64,000 bases of DNA. Source: Sulfidibacter corallicola (lineage in GTDB: Bacteria; Acidobacteriota; Holophagae; Acanthopleuribacterales; Acanthopleuribacteraceae). This document shows positions 37,135 to 47,167 of this stretch, in pieces (position 1 is the first letter of the stretch; the number at the start of each line of letters is the position of its first letter). The stretch is taken from the NCBI RefSeq assembly GCF_017498545.1, contig NZ_CP071793.1, positions 1,426,001 to 1,490,000 of the forward strand, in the 5' to 3' direction. Both the position numbers and the translations under genes were made by a program. Under the pieces are notes generated by a model. It saw only the letters and a program-made list of their open reading frames with translations, did not search any database and had not been told where the DNA came from.

Positions 37135-37710
37135 GTGCATGTCCTCCGTCCCCTGGGCTCGATCGGGAACCGTTCGGCCGCCGCGGTCTGGGGTGGGGCA
37201 CCGTTCGAGGGGGTTCCGAATCCGGGGTATACCGGTAAAACGATTAGCTTCCCATGGTCCCACATCTTGGACGCGGCTTCCAATCTTTCGTGAGACGCGG
37301 GTGCCGCGACAACACGGTTCGGCGGCAGCCCCGGAGGCGAAAGAGGGGGGGGTGCCCGGTAGAGACAACAGGGAAGGTAAGCCAGCCCGGTGTCCAACAC
37401 GCTCTCAAATCGGAGTGAGCTGTGGAGCCGGGAGCGAAGCGTGATCGTGCCGCAATTGCCGTCTCTCTCGAGTTGCGGGCACTGCGGCGATCGTGACTTC
37501 GATGAGAAGTGAGGGGCGGGGATCACCGCTTCGCTCTTTTGCCGTTCGCTGGACTGAACCGCCGTCGCTTCGACGTGTCGGGCCAGCGGCCTTACCGGCC
37601 CTGCCCAACCTACTGCGACGACGCCCCTCTCGAAATTGCAGGGACTTCGGAAATCATCGCTTCGAGGTACCGCGAAGCCCATCGCGTAGAAGCGGGAACG
37701 CCGTCGACGA
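37135..37710. repeat. Intergenic region with a single REP-like unit
   Basis: Around 37495-37690 the family phrases return: CGCTTCGACGTGTCGG, a diverged palindrome with insertion, CCCAACCTACTGCGACGACGC and CCCCTCTCGAAATTGCAGGG. The rest holds no gene. Der transcription must end in this stretch; no classical terminator was recognised. Confidence 0.65.
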
Positions 37711-39174
37711 TCAGTCTTCGCGCTCCTTTGCCGATCGGGGCTTGGCGATCAACCGAATGGGTACACCTTCCAGTTCGAAGGCGTCGCGGATGCGGTTGAT
37801 CAGAAAACGCTCCTGGGTGAAGTGCAACTCTTCCTTGGTGTTGACGACCGCCACGAACGTCGGCGGGCTGCTTTCCACCTGGGTCATGTAGAAAATCTTC
37901 AGGTGGCGACCCTTGGCCCGCGGGACGCGGTACTTGGTCTTGACGTCCTCCACGAAGCGGTTCAGGACGCCCGTCGTCACGCGGCGCGAGGCACGCTCGT
38001 GGAGCTCCGTAGCCAGGTCCAGAATCCGCGTCACGCGTTGGCCCGTCAGCGCCGAAATGAACACGAACGGACTCGTTTCCAGGAACTTGAGCCGCCGCCG
38101 AATGCGCTCTTCGAAACGTTTGACCGTGTTGGTTTCCTTGTCTTCCACCAGGTCCCACTTGTTGACCACCACGATCACCGGCTTGAAGGCCTTGTTCGCG
38201 ATGCCCGCGATCGCCGCGTCCTGGGCAGCCTCCGGTGCCGACGCATCGATCAGCAGCGCGATGACGTCCGCATCCTCCACCTGGCGTTTGGCCATCAGCA
38301 CCGACAAACTCTCCTGGCTGCCCTGAATGCGGCCCCGCTTGCGAATACCCGCCGTGTCCACCAGGCAGAAGGTCTTTTTCTTGTAGTTGAGGTAGCTGTC
38401 GATGGGGTCGCGCGTGGTGCCCGCGATGTCGCTCACCATCACCCGTTCCTCGTTGAGCATCTTGTTGACCAGCGAACTCTTGCCGGCGTTGGGGCGGCCG
38501 ATGATGGCCAGGCGGACCGGCCGTTCCTCCGCCGATTGGCGCGGTTTGCGCCATTTGCCCTCGAGGTGGCGATCGATCGCTTCCAGCAGGTTGTCGATAC
38601 CCTCGCCGTGAGCCGCGGTGCCGGTCAGCATCTCGTTGAAACCGAAACGGAAGAAATCGGTGTCGATGTCCTCCGGCGCACGGCCCTCCATCTTGTTGAC
38701 GAACAGGATGATCGGCTTGCTGACCATGCGCAGCGCCTGGCCGATTTCGGTGTCGGCCGCGCTGAGGCCCGCCCTGCCGTCGACCAGGAACACGATCACC
38801 TCGGCTTCTTCGATCGCCTGGTGCGTCTGATTCTTGATCATCTCCGCGATCAGGTCCGAGCGTTCTTCGATGCCGCCCGTGTCCACCAACCGGAAACTTC
38901 CGTTGTCCCGCGTAATGGTCCCGTAGAGCCGGTCGCGCGTCATGCCCGGGGTCGGGTCGATGATCGCGCGCCGCGAGCGGGTCAACCGGTTGAACAGGGT
39001 ACTCTTGCCCACGTTGGGCTGACCGATGACCGCCACGACCGGCAATTCCCGATCCTCGATCCCGCTCAGCGATGTCTTGAAATAGTTTCTACGCGCCCCT
39101 TTGGCGCCGGACGGCCCGGACTGGCCGCTCTGCTTCGGTCTCTGGGGACCGCTTTTTTGTTCCTCTGTCATCAT
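37711..39174 (-). CDS. der: Der (EngA) tandem-GTPase, ribosome assembly
   Basis: Two Ras-like GTPase domains in tandem followed by a KH-like domain. Domain 1: GQPNVGKSTLFNRL, PGMTRD, DTGG, NKME. Domain 2: GRPNAGKSSLVNKM, AGTTRD, DTAG, NKWDLV. The C-terminal KH part runs from about residue 400. It acts in 50S subunit maturation and is normally essential. ATG at 39174 gives 487 residues. The frame is open to 39279, and an ATG at 39183 is also possible. Longer forms would overlap the stop of the upstream membrane-anchored gene, and their Lys/Arg-rich N-terminus is not conserved in the family. The C-terminus is slightly extended (KPRSAKERED). Confidence 0.97.
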   Translation of the reverse strand: MMTEEQKSGPQRPKQSGQSGPSGAKGARRNYFKTSLSGIEDRELPVVAVIGQPNVGKSTLFNRLTRSRRAIIDPTPGMTRDRLYGTITRDNGSFRLVDTGGIEERSDLIAEMIKNQTHQAIEEAEVIVFLVDGRAGLSAADTEIGQALRMVSKPIILFVNKMEGRAPEDIDTDFFRFGFNEMLTGTAAHGEGIDNLLEAIDRHLEGKWRKPRQSAEERPVRLAIIGRPNAGKSSLVNKMLNEERVMVSDIAGTTRDPIDSYLNYKKKTFCLVDTAGIRKRGRIQGSQESLSVLMAKRQVEDADVIALLIDASAPEAAQDAAIAGIANKAFKPVIVVVNKWDLVEDKETNTVKRFEERIRRRLKFLETSPFVFISALTGQRVTRILDLATELHERASRRVTTGVLNRFVEDVKTKYRVPRAKGRHLKIFYMTQVESSPPTFVAVVNTKEELHFTQERFLINRIRDAFELEGVPIRLIAKPRSAKERED

Positions 39175-39238
39175 CCATTCCATACGGGTCCGTGTGACCC
39201 GATCCTGCCGCGCCGCTCGTCGACGCGGCCCGGCGGTC

Positions 39239-40378
39239 TCAGTTTCCTTGGTCTTGGGACGTTTCGTTTGCGGTGTCACCGCTTTCCGCTTCGGCCGGCA
39301 CGGCGGGTGCCGAGGTTTCTTCTCCCTCGAGCGGCTGCGCCGGAGCTTCGTCGGTTTCCGTGTCGATCGTATACTCCTGCTCGAGGAGACGATCCAGATC
39401 CGTCACGCGGTAGCTCACGCGGTAGCCCGATTCGATCACCATGACCTGTGCTTCGAGGGTGGGGCCAAAGCGCTCCTTGAAATCGGCGCCCCACTGCTGC
39501 AACATGCTTTCTACCTGTTCCGATGGGGTGCAGTCTACAAAAATATTGCCCGAAAGCGCTTCCTGGGTCTCGACGCGCAAGTCCACGGCGACCCGCGTAA
39601 TGACCGTGTCATAGATGTGGAAGCCCTGTTCGTCGGTGAAGGCGTTCTCGTCGGTGTTGCGCTGCCAGATGAGGAGATCCGGTTGGATCGCGTTTCCTAT
39701 CAGATACATATAAAAAGGATGATCCTGGTTCAGACCGTCCAGGGGATTGTCCATGGCCGAGATTTCTTCGCGTTTGATCTGGTTGGTCAGCATGCGGCCC
39801 ATGTACTCGCTGGTCTTGCTGAAATAAATGATGCTGTTTTGCAGGCCGATGAAGAAGGCGTTGTCCGGATTGTGGTCGTCGGCGAGGCGCAGGAATTCGC
39901 GACCCTGGTACTCTTCGACGAGGCCCTCGCCGCGCATGCTCATCTTGGCCACGCCGAACATGATGCGAACCAAGTTGTTGTAGTTGGAAATGCCGATGGC
40001 GACACCAAATTCTTCGCGCGAGGTCATGGCCGTGAATTCCAGGGACATCGGCAGCATCTTCTCGACGTCGCTCCGGGCCTTCTCGTCGTTCCAATCCTGA
40101 ATCGGGAGCCACGGCAGGGCTTCCGCCATGGCCTGGTTCTGCTGGGTGTTGTGCTTGCGAATCTGCTCGACCAAAAAGTCCACCAACACCTTGTCCTCGG
40201 AGCTGATGGTCATCTGCCCGTACATCTCGGATTCGGGAAAGTAGATCGTGTCGTTGACTTCGAATTCGCCTTTTTTGGTCAGCCACCAGGTCGTGGTGCC
40301 GATGAACAGAAGGCACATGACGAAGGTGCCCAGGCACCCGAAAAGACAGCAGGACCACTTGTTGCGTATTTTTTTCAT
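39239..40378 (-). CDS. Membrane-anchored protein of unknown function
   Basis: The protein has 379 residues. ATG at 40378 has GGAG upstream. A single N-terminal membrane helix at about 13-34 (FGCLGTFVMCLLFIGTTTWWL) is followed by a large extracytoplasmic region with no family recognised, containing several FxxLxxLxxxY-type patches. The last 45 residues are acidic and Pro/Ala/Glu-rich, probably disordered. It precedes der on the same strand by 64 bp and may be cotranscribed. DUF3352-like stress proteins have a similar layout, but the resemblance is weak. Confidence 0.75.
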   Translation of the reverse strand: MKKIRNKWSCCLFGCLGTFVMCLLFIGTTTWWLTKKGEFEVNDTIYFPESEMYGQMTISSEDKVLVDFLVEQIRKHNTQQNQAMAEALPWLPIQDWNDEKARSDVEKMLPMSLEFTAMTSREEFGVAIGISNYNNLVRIMFGVAKMSMRGEGLVEEYQGREFLRLADDHNPDNAFFIGLQNSIIYFSKTSEYMGRMLTNQIKREEISAMDNPLDGLNQDHPFYMYLIGNAIQPDLLIWQRNTDENAFTDEQGFHIYDTVITRVAVDLRVETQEALSGNIFVDCTPSEQVESMLQQWGADFKERFGPTLEAQVMVIESGYRVSYRVTDLDRLLEQEYTIDTETDEAPAQPLEGEETSAPAVPAEAESGDTANETSQDQGN

Positions 40379-40813
40379 GGTAATTTCTCCATCCGTTTCC
40401 CGTTACACCGGTTAATCAATGCCAATCCAAAAAATGCGGGTCATTCGAAACGAGTCCTCCGGATCGCTGCCGTGGACCGTGTGGATCGTATCGGCCGTTG
40501 CATCCCAGGGGTTCACTTCACGACGCGAAGGCCTTTGCCTGCCCCGTGGCCGCACCAGGAAATCCGAACCCGTGCGCGTCCGGAAGGAAACCCTTCCTGG
40601 CGTGACGTCGCCGAAAAAACGGAACGGAGGCGCCGGCGCCCTGAATCGAGGGACGCTCGCCAACCGTCGGGATCCAATCCGGCCAGGACACCCGGGCGTC
40701 CCAAACCCATGTCAAAGCCCTGAAGGCCAATGGCTTGGTGCGATCCGTGGCCAAGCATGACGCAAATCGGGTCAAAGCGCAATAGACGAACGACCGCACT
40801 TCCGGTCGGCTCA
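40379..40813. other. Intergenic region, nothing recognised
   Basis: Overlapping open frames on both strands are GC-driven and lack ribosome sites. No repeats or hairpins of note were seen. Confidence 0.4.
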
Positions 40814-41026
40814 TCACGGCCCCACGAAGCCGGATATGTTCGCGGCCTCGTTCCGTTTGTCTTCGTCGCGATCCTTGGCCAGATCGGCCACCGCTTCCAA
40901 TGGTTGCGCTGCATCCAATAGATCCGCGGTATCTCCGGTCATCTCGCCACAGGTTTCCGCCGCGGCCTTCACCAACTCGACCGCAGCCTCCGCAACCCCG
41001 GCGACGACCTCCACGATGTCTTCCAT
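40814..41026 (-). CDS. Small acidic helical protein
   Basis: The protein has 70 residues. ATG at 41026 is preceded by AAGGAGAGGG at a workable distance, the main reason to accept it. The sequence is Ala/Glu/Val-rich and amphipathic (MEDIVEVVAGVAEAAVELVK), with one Cys and an acidic C-terminal third containing KDRDEDKRNE. No family is recognised. It could be a small regulator, a membrane-surface peptide or a spurious frame. It stands alone between der/membrane-anchored and ubiA-like genes. Confidence 0.5.
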   Translation of the reverse strand: MEDIVEVVAGVAEAAVELVKAAAETCGEMTGDTADLLDAAQPLEAVADLAKDRDEDKRNEAANISGFVGP

Positions 41027-41330
41027 GAGCCCTCTCCTTCGCGACCCGCGATATGAACGAAGTTTGTCTTGTCAGGTGGGGCGCAGGCTAGGAGAAAAGG
41101 GGCCGTAACTGCGGGGCGGCGTCCATCCGAAAGCGGTGACCTGGCAGCAACCCAAGCGCTCCGGTTTGGTGGGCACGGTATCGGTTCCCTGGCGTACGTT
41201 CTTGGCAAGGTGCTTGTTATTAAATGGTTATGGGAAAGGAGATGTCCGCTGACACAGACCCGGGTGCATGGGAGCCCGGGCCGGTTCGGAGGATCTCTTT
41301 TAAAAATCGCCGTTTCCGGATGGGTACGGA

Positions 41331-42184
<854 letters not shown>

Positions 42185-42188
<4 letters not shown>

Positions 42189-42844
42189 GTGGATTCCTCT
42201 CTGCGGAGTTGGTTTTTGATGGCGCCGGGTTGCGGATTCCAGCGGAAGATCGTTTCGTCGGCGAGCTGCAGGTGATCGATGATGCGGTCGACTACGGTGT
42301 CGACGAGGTCGGTCACCGTTTCGGGCTGTTGGTAGAAGCCCGGACTGGCCGGCATGATGACGGCGCCGGCCTCGCGCAGGGTCACCATCGCGCGCAAGTT
42401 GATCAGCGAGAGCGGCGTTTCGCGGGGGACCAGGATCAGGCGTCGCGATTCCTTGAGCTGGACGGCCGCGGCGCGGTGGACCAGGTTCTCGGCCAGGCCG
42501 ACGGAGATCGCCGAGAGGGTGCTCATGCTGCAGGGGACCACCACCAGCGCTTCGAGACCGAAGGAACCCGAGGCGATCGAAGCGCCGATGTTCTTGAGGG
42601 GATGGACGATACAGCCCCGGGTCTCGACTTCCGACCACTTCATGCCCAGTTCGTCGTGCAGGACCCGTTTGCCGCCCTCGGAGGCCACCAGGTGCAATTC
42701 CACGTCGTCGCGGCCGCGCAGGCGCTCCAGGCAGCGAAGGAAATAGGGCGCCCCGCTGGCGCCCGTCAAGGCCAGGGCGATTTTGCGACGCGGCGGCGTC
42801 GGGCGGGGAGTGGAAGCGCGGGGGGGTTGTTCTGATTGCGTCAT
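42185..42844 (-). CDS. ubiX: UbiX-family flavin prenyltransferase
   Basis: The protein has 219 residues. After a Pro-rich N-terminal extension of about 20 residues, the family pattern follows: IALALTGASGAPYF, VVVPCSMSTLSAISVGLAEN and LVPRETPLSLINLRAM, then GAVIMPASPGFY. UbiX makes prenylated FMN from FMN and dimethylallyl phosphate, the cofactor of UbiD-type decarboxylases. It is coupled to the downstream UbiA-like gene by a 4-bp overlap. No ubiD is in the window. Length without the extension matches the family. Confidence 0.93.
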
Positions 42845-42965
42845 ATTTCGCTTTCGGCTCCGTACCTTTTCCCGATCGACTCGATGATGGCACGAAGCGG
42901 CGCGGAACCCACGCGCGAGCCGCGGCCCGAAAGCCTGCGGTGTGGCGCGCGGGAACGCGCCGGAA

Positions 42966-44366
42966 TCAGTTAAGTACGTGGATGGCTTGGCCTTTCGCTT
43001 TTTTGGCCGCTTCCATCAACGATTCGGTCAGCGTGGGGTGTGGGTGAATGGTGAGGCTCAAGTCGTCCAGGAAAGCGCCCATTTCGATGCCGAGCGTGGC
43101 TTCGCCGATCAGATCACCGGCGTTGTGGCCTACGATGACCACTCCCAGGATTTCCTCCGACTTCTTGTCCGCAATGATCTTGACGAAGCCTTCGGTATCG
43201 GCGCTCGCCTTGGCCTTACCGAGTGCCGCGAACGGGAATTGGCCGATCGTGAGCTCGTGGCCGGCGGCGCGTGCCTCGTCCTCGCTCATGCCCACCGTGG
43301 CCACTTCCGGATCGGTGAAGACCACCGCCGGACAGGTCTTGGCCGAGTCCTCGGCGTGATGGCCGGCGATCACCTCGGCCGCGACCTCACCCTGGTAGGA
43401 GGCGTGGTGGGCCAGCATCGGTTGGCCGGCCAGGTCGCCGATCGCGTAGATGTTGGGGACATTGGTGCGCATTTGTTTGTCCACGTCCACGAAGCCGTGG
43501 TCGTTGACCGAAACGCTGGCGTTCTCCAGGCCCAGGTTGCGCGAATTCGGGCGACGGCCCACCGTGACGCACAGGTACTCGGTTTCGATCTCGACGTCCT
43601 TGCCCTTGTGCTCGACCGTGATCGCCAAACCGTTTTCGGTCTCGCGGTAGGATTTGGCCTTGGCACCGGTCATCACCTTGAACTTGTCTTTCTTCAGCTT
43701 GCGGGTCATGGCCTTGACCACGTCCTTGTCGAAGCCCGGCAGAACGGTGTCCATCATTTCCACGACGACGACCTCGGTGCCCAGCTTGCGGTAGACGAAA
43801 CCCAGCTCCAGGCCGATGTATCCGCCGCCGATCAGCACCATGTGTTTGGGAACCTCGGTCAGGTCCAGCGCGCCGGTGGAGTCGATGATGCGGCCGCCGA
43901 CCGGGAAGGTGGGAATGTGGATCGGCGAAGAGCCGGTGGCCAGGATCAGGTTCTCGAAATGAACCTTGGTTTCCGTACCGTCCGCGGCCAGGACGTTCAG
44001 GGTGTTGGTGCCCAGCAGGGTGCCGGCGCCTTCCAGCACCTTGGCGCCGTTTTTGGTGACCAGGATCTTGATCCCGCCGGTAAGCTGTTTGACGACGCCG
44101 TTTTTCCATTCCTGGGTCTTGGCCCAATCGATTTGGCGGTTTTCCGCGGTGACGCCGAAGACCGACATCTTGTCGATCGACTCGTAGGATTTGGAGACAT
44201 GGATCAAGGCTTTGGAGGGAATGCAGCCCACGTTCAGGCACACGCCGCCGTAGTATTCCTTTTCCACCAAAAGCGTATCGACGCCCAGTTGAGCGAGGCG
44301 AATCGCGGCGACATAACCGCCCGGGCCGGCGCCGAGAACCACCGTGTTGACCTTCATTTCATTCAT
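42966..44366 (-). CDS. lpdA: Dihydrolipoamide dehydrogenase (E3)
   Basis: The protein has 466 residues. ATG at 44366 has GGAGG eight bases upstream. FAD-binding GAGPGGYVAA at 12-21, redox disulfide GGVCLNVGC (C43/C48), NAD-binding GGGYIGLE near 180, the second FAD motif YAIGDLAG near 310 and the C-terminal catalytic His-Glu block HPHPTLTE near 445 are all intact. It reoxidises dihydrolipoyl groups of 2-oxoacid dehydrogenase or glycine cleavage complexes. No E1/E2 genes are adjacent, so the partner complex is unknown. Confidence 0.96.
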   Translation of the reverse strand: MNEMKVNTVVLGAGPGGYVAAIRLAQLGVDTLLVEKEYYGGVCLNVGCIPSKALIHVSKSYESIDKMSVFGVTAENRQIDWAKTQEWKNGVVKQLTGGIKILVTKNGAKVLEGAGTLLGTNTLNVLAADGTETKVHFENLILATGSSPIHIPTFPVGGRIIDSTGALDLTEVPKHMVLIGGGYIGLELGFVYRKLGTEVVVVEMMDTVLPGFDKDVVKAMTRKLKKDKFKVMTGAKAKSYRETENGLAITVEHKGKDVEIETEYLCVTVGRRPNSRNLGLENASVSVNDHGFVDVDKQMRTNVPNIYAIGDLAGQPMLAHHASYQGEVAAEVIAGHHAEDSAKTCPAVVFTDPEVATVGMSEDEARAAGHELTIGQFPFAALGKAKASADTEGFVKIIADKKSEEILGVVIVGHNAGDLIGEATLGIEMGAFLDDLSLTIHPHPTLTESLMEAAKKAKGQAIHVLN

Positions 44367-44580
44367 GCACTGTTCCTCCGCATTAGCTGGGCCTGGCTCG
44401 CGGAATCGCCTGGGCGCGAACGGGGAAAAAAGCAGGTGTTCACGCGATTTCCGAAACGGGGTCAAAGGCATACCGTGGTGGTTGCCGACAGGCGAAAGCG
44501 ATCGGTCGCGACCGGCCGACCGCCATTCTAGCGCAATTACCGCGGCTTGGGGATGCCAATGCGGCATCGAGGGCGTGCCC

Positions 44581-45168
44581 TCATTCGAAGCGTTGGTTGT
44601 AGGGGTTTTCCGGGTGGGTCGTCTCGATTTTGATGAATCCGTGTTCGGTGCGCATGTGGCACTGGTTACAGCTTTTAATCATGTCCACGAACACCGACTC
44701 GGCGCGCTCCCAGTTTTGGGATTGCACGTCTTCGCGCAGCGTGCCCAGGTGCGGTTCGGTCATCGTGGACGTCCATTCGGCGATGGGGTAGCCCTCGTGT
44801 TCGCCCACCGAGCGACGGATCCGAGCCAATTCACGGGACATCGCTTTCAGGTAGTAGTCCGCCAGTCGCTGATTCCGGTTGTGCAGCGACAGTTCCAGCT
44901 TGTGGCTGTGGGTTTGGAGGGCGGCCATGGCCGTGCTCAATACTTCTTGGGCGTTGGGAACGGTGTGGGCCACGCGGCGGCGAACCGTCACCTTTCCGGA
45001 TTCGGTATCGGAGGTGTCCAGATCTTCGAACGTGGTGTAGACGCCCGCGAAGCGATGGGCGGGCGTGGGTGCATAGGCAAGGGACGTTTGTTTGTCATTG
45101 ATCAATAGGAGGTTCAGGCAAATCGAGATCGCGAGGACGACCCAGATTCCGATCCATTTGACATTCAT
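44581..45168 (-). CDS. Membrane-anchored mono-haem c-type cytochrome-like protein
   Basis: The protein has 195 residues. ATG at 45168 is preceded by GCGAGGCTGAGTAC. One N-terminal membrane helix (about 5-23) is followed by a periplasmic part. The CNQCH haem motif lies at residues 167-171, close to the C-terminus, after a long helical segment (LADYYLKAMSRELARIRRS). The architecture parallels the 165-residue protein at 3371-3868. It is probably a periplasmic electron carrier or haem sensor of four-helix-bundle type. The neighbouring 2 kb upstream contain only repeats. Confidence 0.72.
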   Translation of the reverse strand: MNVKWIGIWVVLAISICLNLLLINDKQTSLAYAPTPAHRFAGVYTTFEDLDTSDTESGKVTVRRRVAHTVPNAQEVLSTAMAALQTHSHKLELSLHNRNQRLADYYLKAMSRELARIRRSVGEHEGYPIAEWTSTMTEPHLGTLREDVQSQNWERAESVFVDMIKSCNQCHMRTEHGFIKIETTHPENPYNQRFE

Positions 45169-45714
45169 GTACTCAGCCTCGCTGACTAGGGTGGCGACAG
45201 CCCGTTGACGCTGCTCGGGGCTTCGGGAAACGGTGGCACGCCTGGCCTGGCGGCAGGGGCGACCGTTGCCGAGCCCATGTGACCGGTTGTCAACCTCGTT
45301 CGCGGTCGTGGCGTACGCGCGCCGCTTGGTGTGCGCATCGCGGGCGCCGCCGTGCCGCGCGGAGGATGCTACGGTCATGGTAGGTCGGAAATGTTGAGAT
45401 GCAGTTTTGTGTCCGTGAATGAATCAAAAAAACCGACGAAGGGTTCACGCAAGGTGCACGGGGAACGCACGACCTTGGGCCTGCGGTGCGTGAAGGGACG
45501 GACGAAAATGCGAGCGGAGAGGGAAAGTTGACGACTCGTTTCCGTGAACGAATCGTAGAAGCCAAAGAGATTCAAGCATGGCTGCTTCGTCGCGTTCAAG
45601 ATCAAACTCTGCGGGGGAAATTGAGAATTGGTGGAAAGTGACAAAAGTTTCATTGTGACGTCAGTTCCCGGCCTAGGTGTATTTTTGAGCGATACACGAG
45701 CCTGCGTGGCGCCT

Positions 45715-46475
45715 GCGCCGAAGCGGCTACCTCGGGAGTACCCGCATGCGGAAAGAGGCGTCTGGGCGGTAGATTGGTCACGGGCTGTATGCCCGCTGGG
45801 CCGACATTTCGGAGTGGTTCCTCTCGGAGTACCCGGATCTTCGAGAGAGTCGTCGTCGCGGTAGGTTCAGCGGCCCGCTGAACTTGTCGGAGTTACATAG
45901 TCCAAGGTACCCGTATCTTCGAGAGAGTCGTCGTCGCGGTAGGTTGGTCACGGGGGGTATGCCCGCTGGGCCGACATTTCGGAGTGGTTCCTCTCGGAGT
46001 ACCCGTATCTTCGAGAGAGTCGTCGTCGCGGTAGGTTGGCCCGCTGGGCCGACACTTCGAAGCGACGACCAACCGGCCCTGCGAACGGCAAAATAGCGGA
46101 GCGCAGGTTTTCGCCCCACATCTGTCCCCGAAGCGGCGATGCCAGGAGTGCCAGTAAATCGAGAAGGGTGTCGTGCAGGAAAGACAGGGCCGGTAAGACA
46201 GAACCGCTGACCCGGTCTTACCGGCCCTGCCAGTCAAACGATTCGATGCGGCAGGGAGGCCACCATTACAAGACCCAACCCGCAGCTTTTTCGGTTGGCA
46301 ATCACTTGTGACAGCATTGTTTCGAAGTACATCCGGCGGGCTTACCGTCCCTGATGTGCCTATCTGGCACGACACCTCTCTTGTCCGTCTGGGCACTCCG
46401 CAGATTCAAACTTCGGCGAGCGCCATATCGCAACCACCGCGCTTCGCTCTTAGACCGGTTTCTTCTGCGTAAGGG
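45715..46475. repeat. REP-like (BIME-type) array
   Basis: Units alternate as at 25985-26560: GTTCAGCGGCCCGCTGAAC at 45865-45883 (GTAG at 45861-45864), GTTGGCCCGCTGGGCCGAC at 46035-46053 (GTAG at 46031-46034), and two longer forms with an insertion (core GTATGCCCGCTGGGCCGAC) near 45780 and 45955. Spacers repeat the phrase GTATCTTCGAGAGAGTCG followed by TCGTCGCGGTAG. From 46300 to 46475 more diverged units lead into the 151-bp tandem array. Confidence 0.88.
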
Positions 46476-47140
46476 CGTGGCTTCGAAGTGTCGGCCGGGC
46501 CGGCCAACGTACCGCGACGACGCCTCTCTTTGTAATCGGGGAACCCCCTGAATCCGCACTTTGGCGAGCGCCTTTTCGCGGAACCGAGGACGCTCCGCTC
46601 TTTTGTGGCGATCAAGATGGACCAGGCGTGGCTTCGAAGTGTCGGCCGGGCCGGCCAACGTACCGCGACGACGCCTCTCTTTGTAATCGGGGAACCCCCT
46701 GAATCCGCACTTTGGCGAGCGCCTTTTCGCGGAACCGAGGACGCTCCGCTCTTTTGTGGCGATCAAGATGGACCAGGCGTGGCTTCGAAGTGTCGGCCGG
46801 GCCGGCCAACCTACCGCGACGACGCCTCTCTTTGTAATCGGGGAACCCCCTGAATCCGCACTTTGGCGAGCGCCTTTTCGCGGAACCGAGGACGCTCCGC
46901 TCTTTTGTGGGGATCAAGATCGACCAGGCGTGGCTTCGAAGTGTCGGCCGGGCCGGCCAACGTACCGCGACGACGCCTCTCTTTGTAATCGGGGAACCCC
47001 CTGAATCCGCACTTTGGCGAGCGCCTTTTCGCGGAACCGAGGACGCTCCGCTCTTTTGTGGGGATCAAGATCGACCAGGCGTGGCTTCGAAGTGTCGGCC
47101 GGGCCGGCCAACGTACCGCGACGACGCCTCTCTTTCCCTC
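46476..47140. repeat. 151-bp tandem repeat, about 4.4 copies
   Basis: The phrase CGTGGCTTCGAAGTGTCGG begins at 46476, 46627, 46778, 46929 and 47080, exactly 151 bp apart. Units are nearly identical (small changes such as GATGGACC/GATCGACC and CCAACGTACC/CCAACCTACC). Each contains one REP-like palindrome, GTCGGCCGGGCCGGCCAAC. The period is not a multiple of three, so matching open frames in successive units are in different frames and are not genes. The array ends about 25 bp before the stop of the histidine kinase gene. Confidence 0.95.
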
Positions 47141-47167
47141 CGGGGAACCCCGTGGAATCGTGCTTCG

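Noticed and set aside
37822..40723. Long plus-strand frames antisense to der and the membrane-anchored gene
   Set aside because: Shadows of clear minus-strand genes; no family features.
45893..47068. Series of small similar proteins (repeats of LRSVGRAG-type text)
   Set aside because: Translations of REP-like DNA; frames shift between units because the period is not a multiple of three.
46476..47140. Possible CRISPR array
   Set aside because: The period is regular but the unit is 151 bp and identical throughout; there are no short repeats separated by unique spacers.
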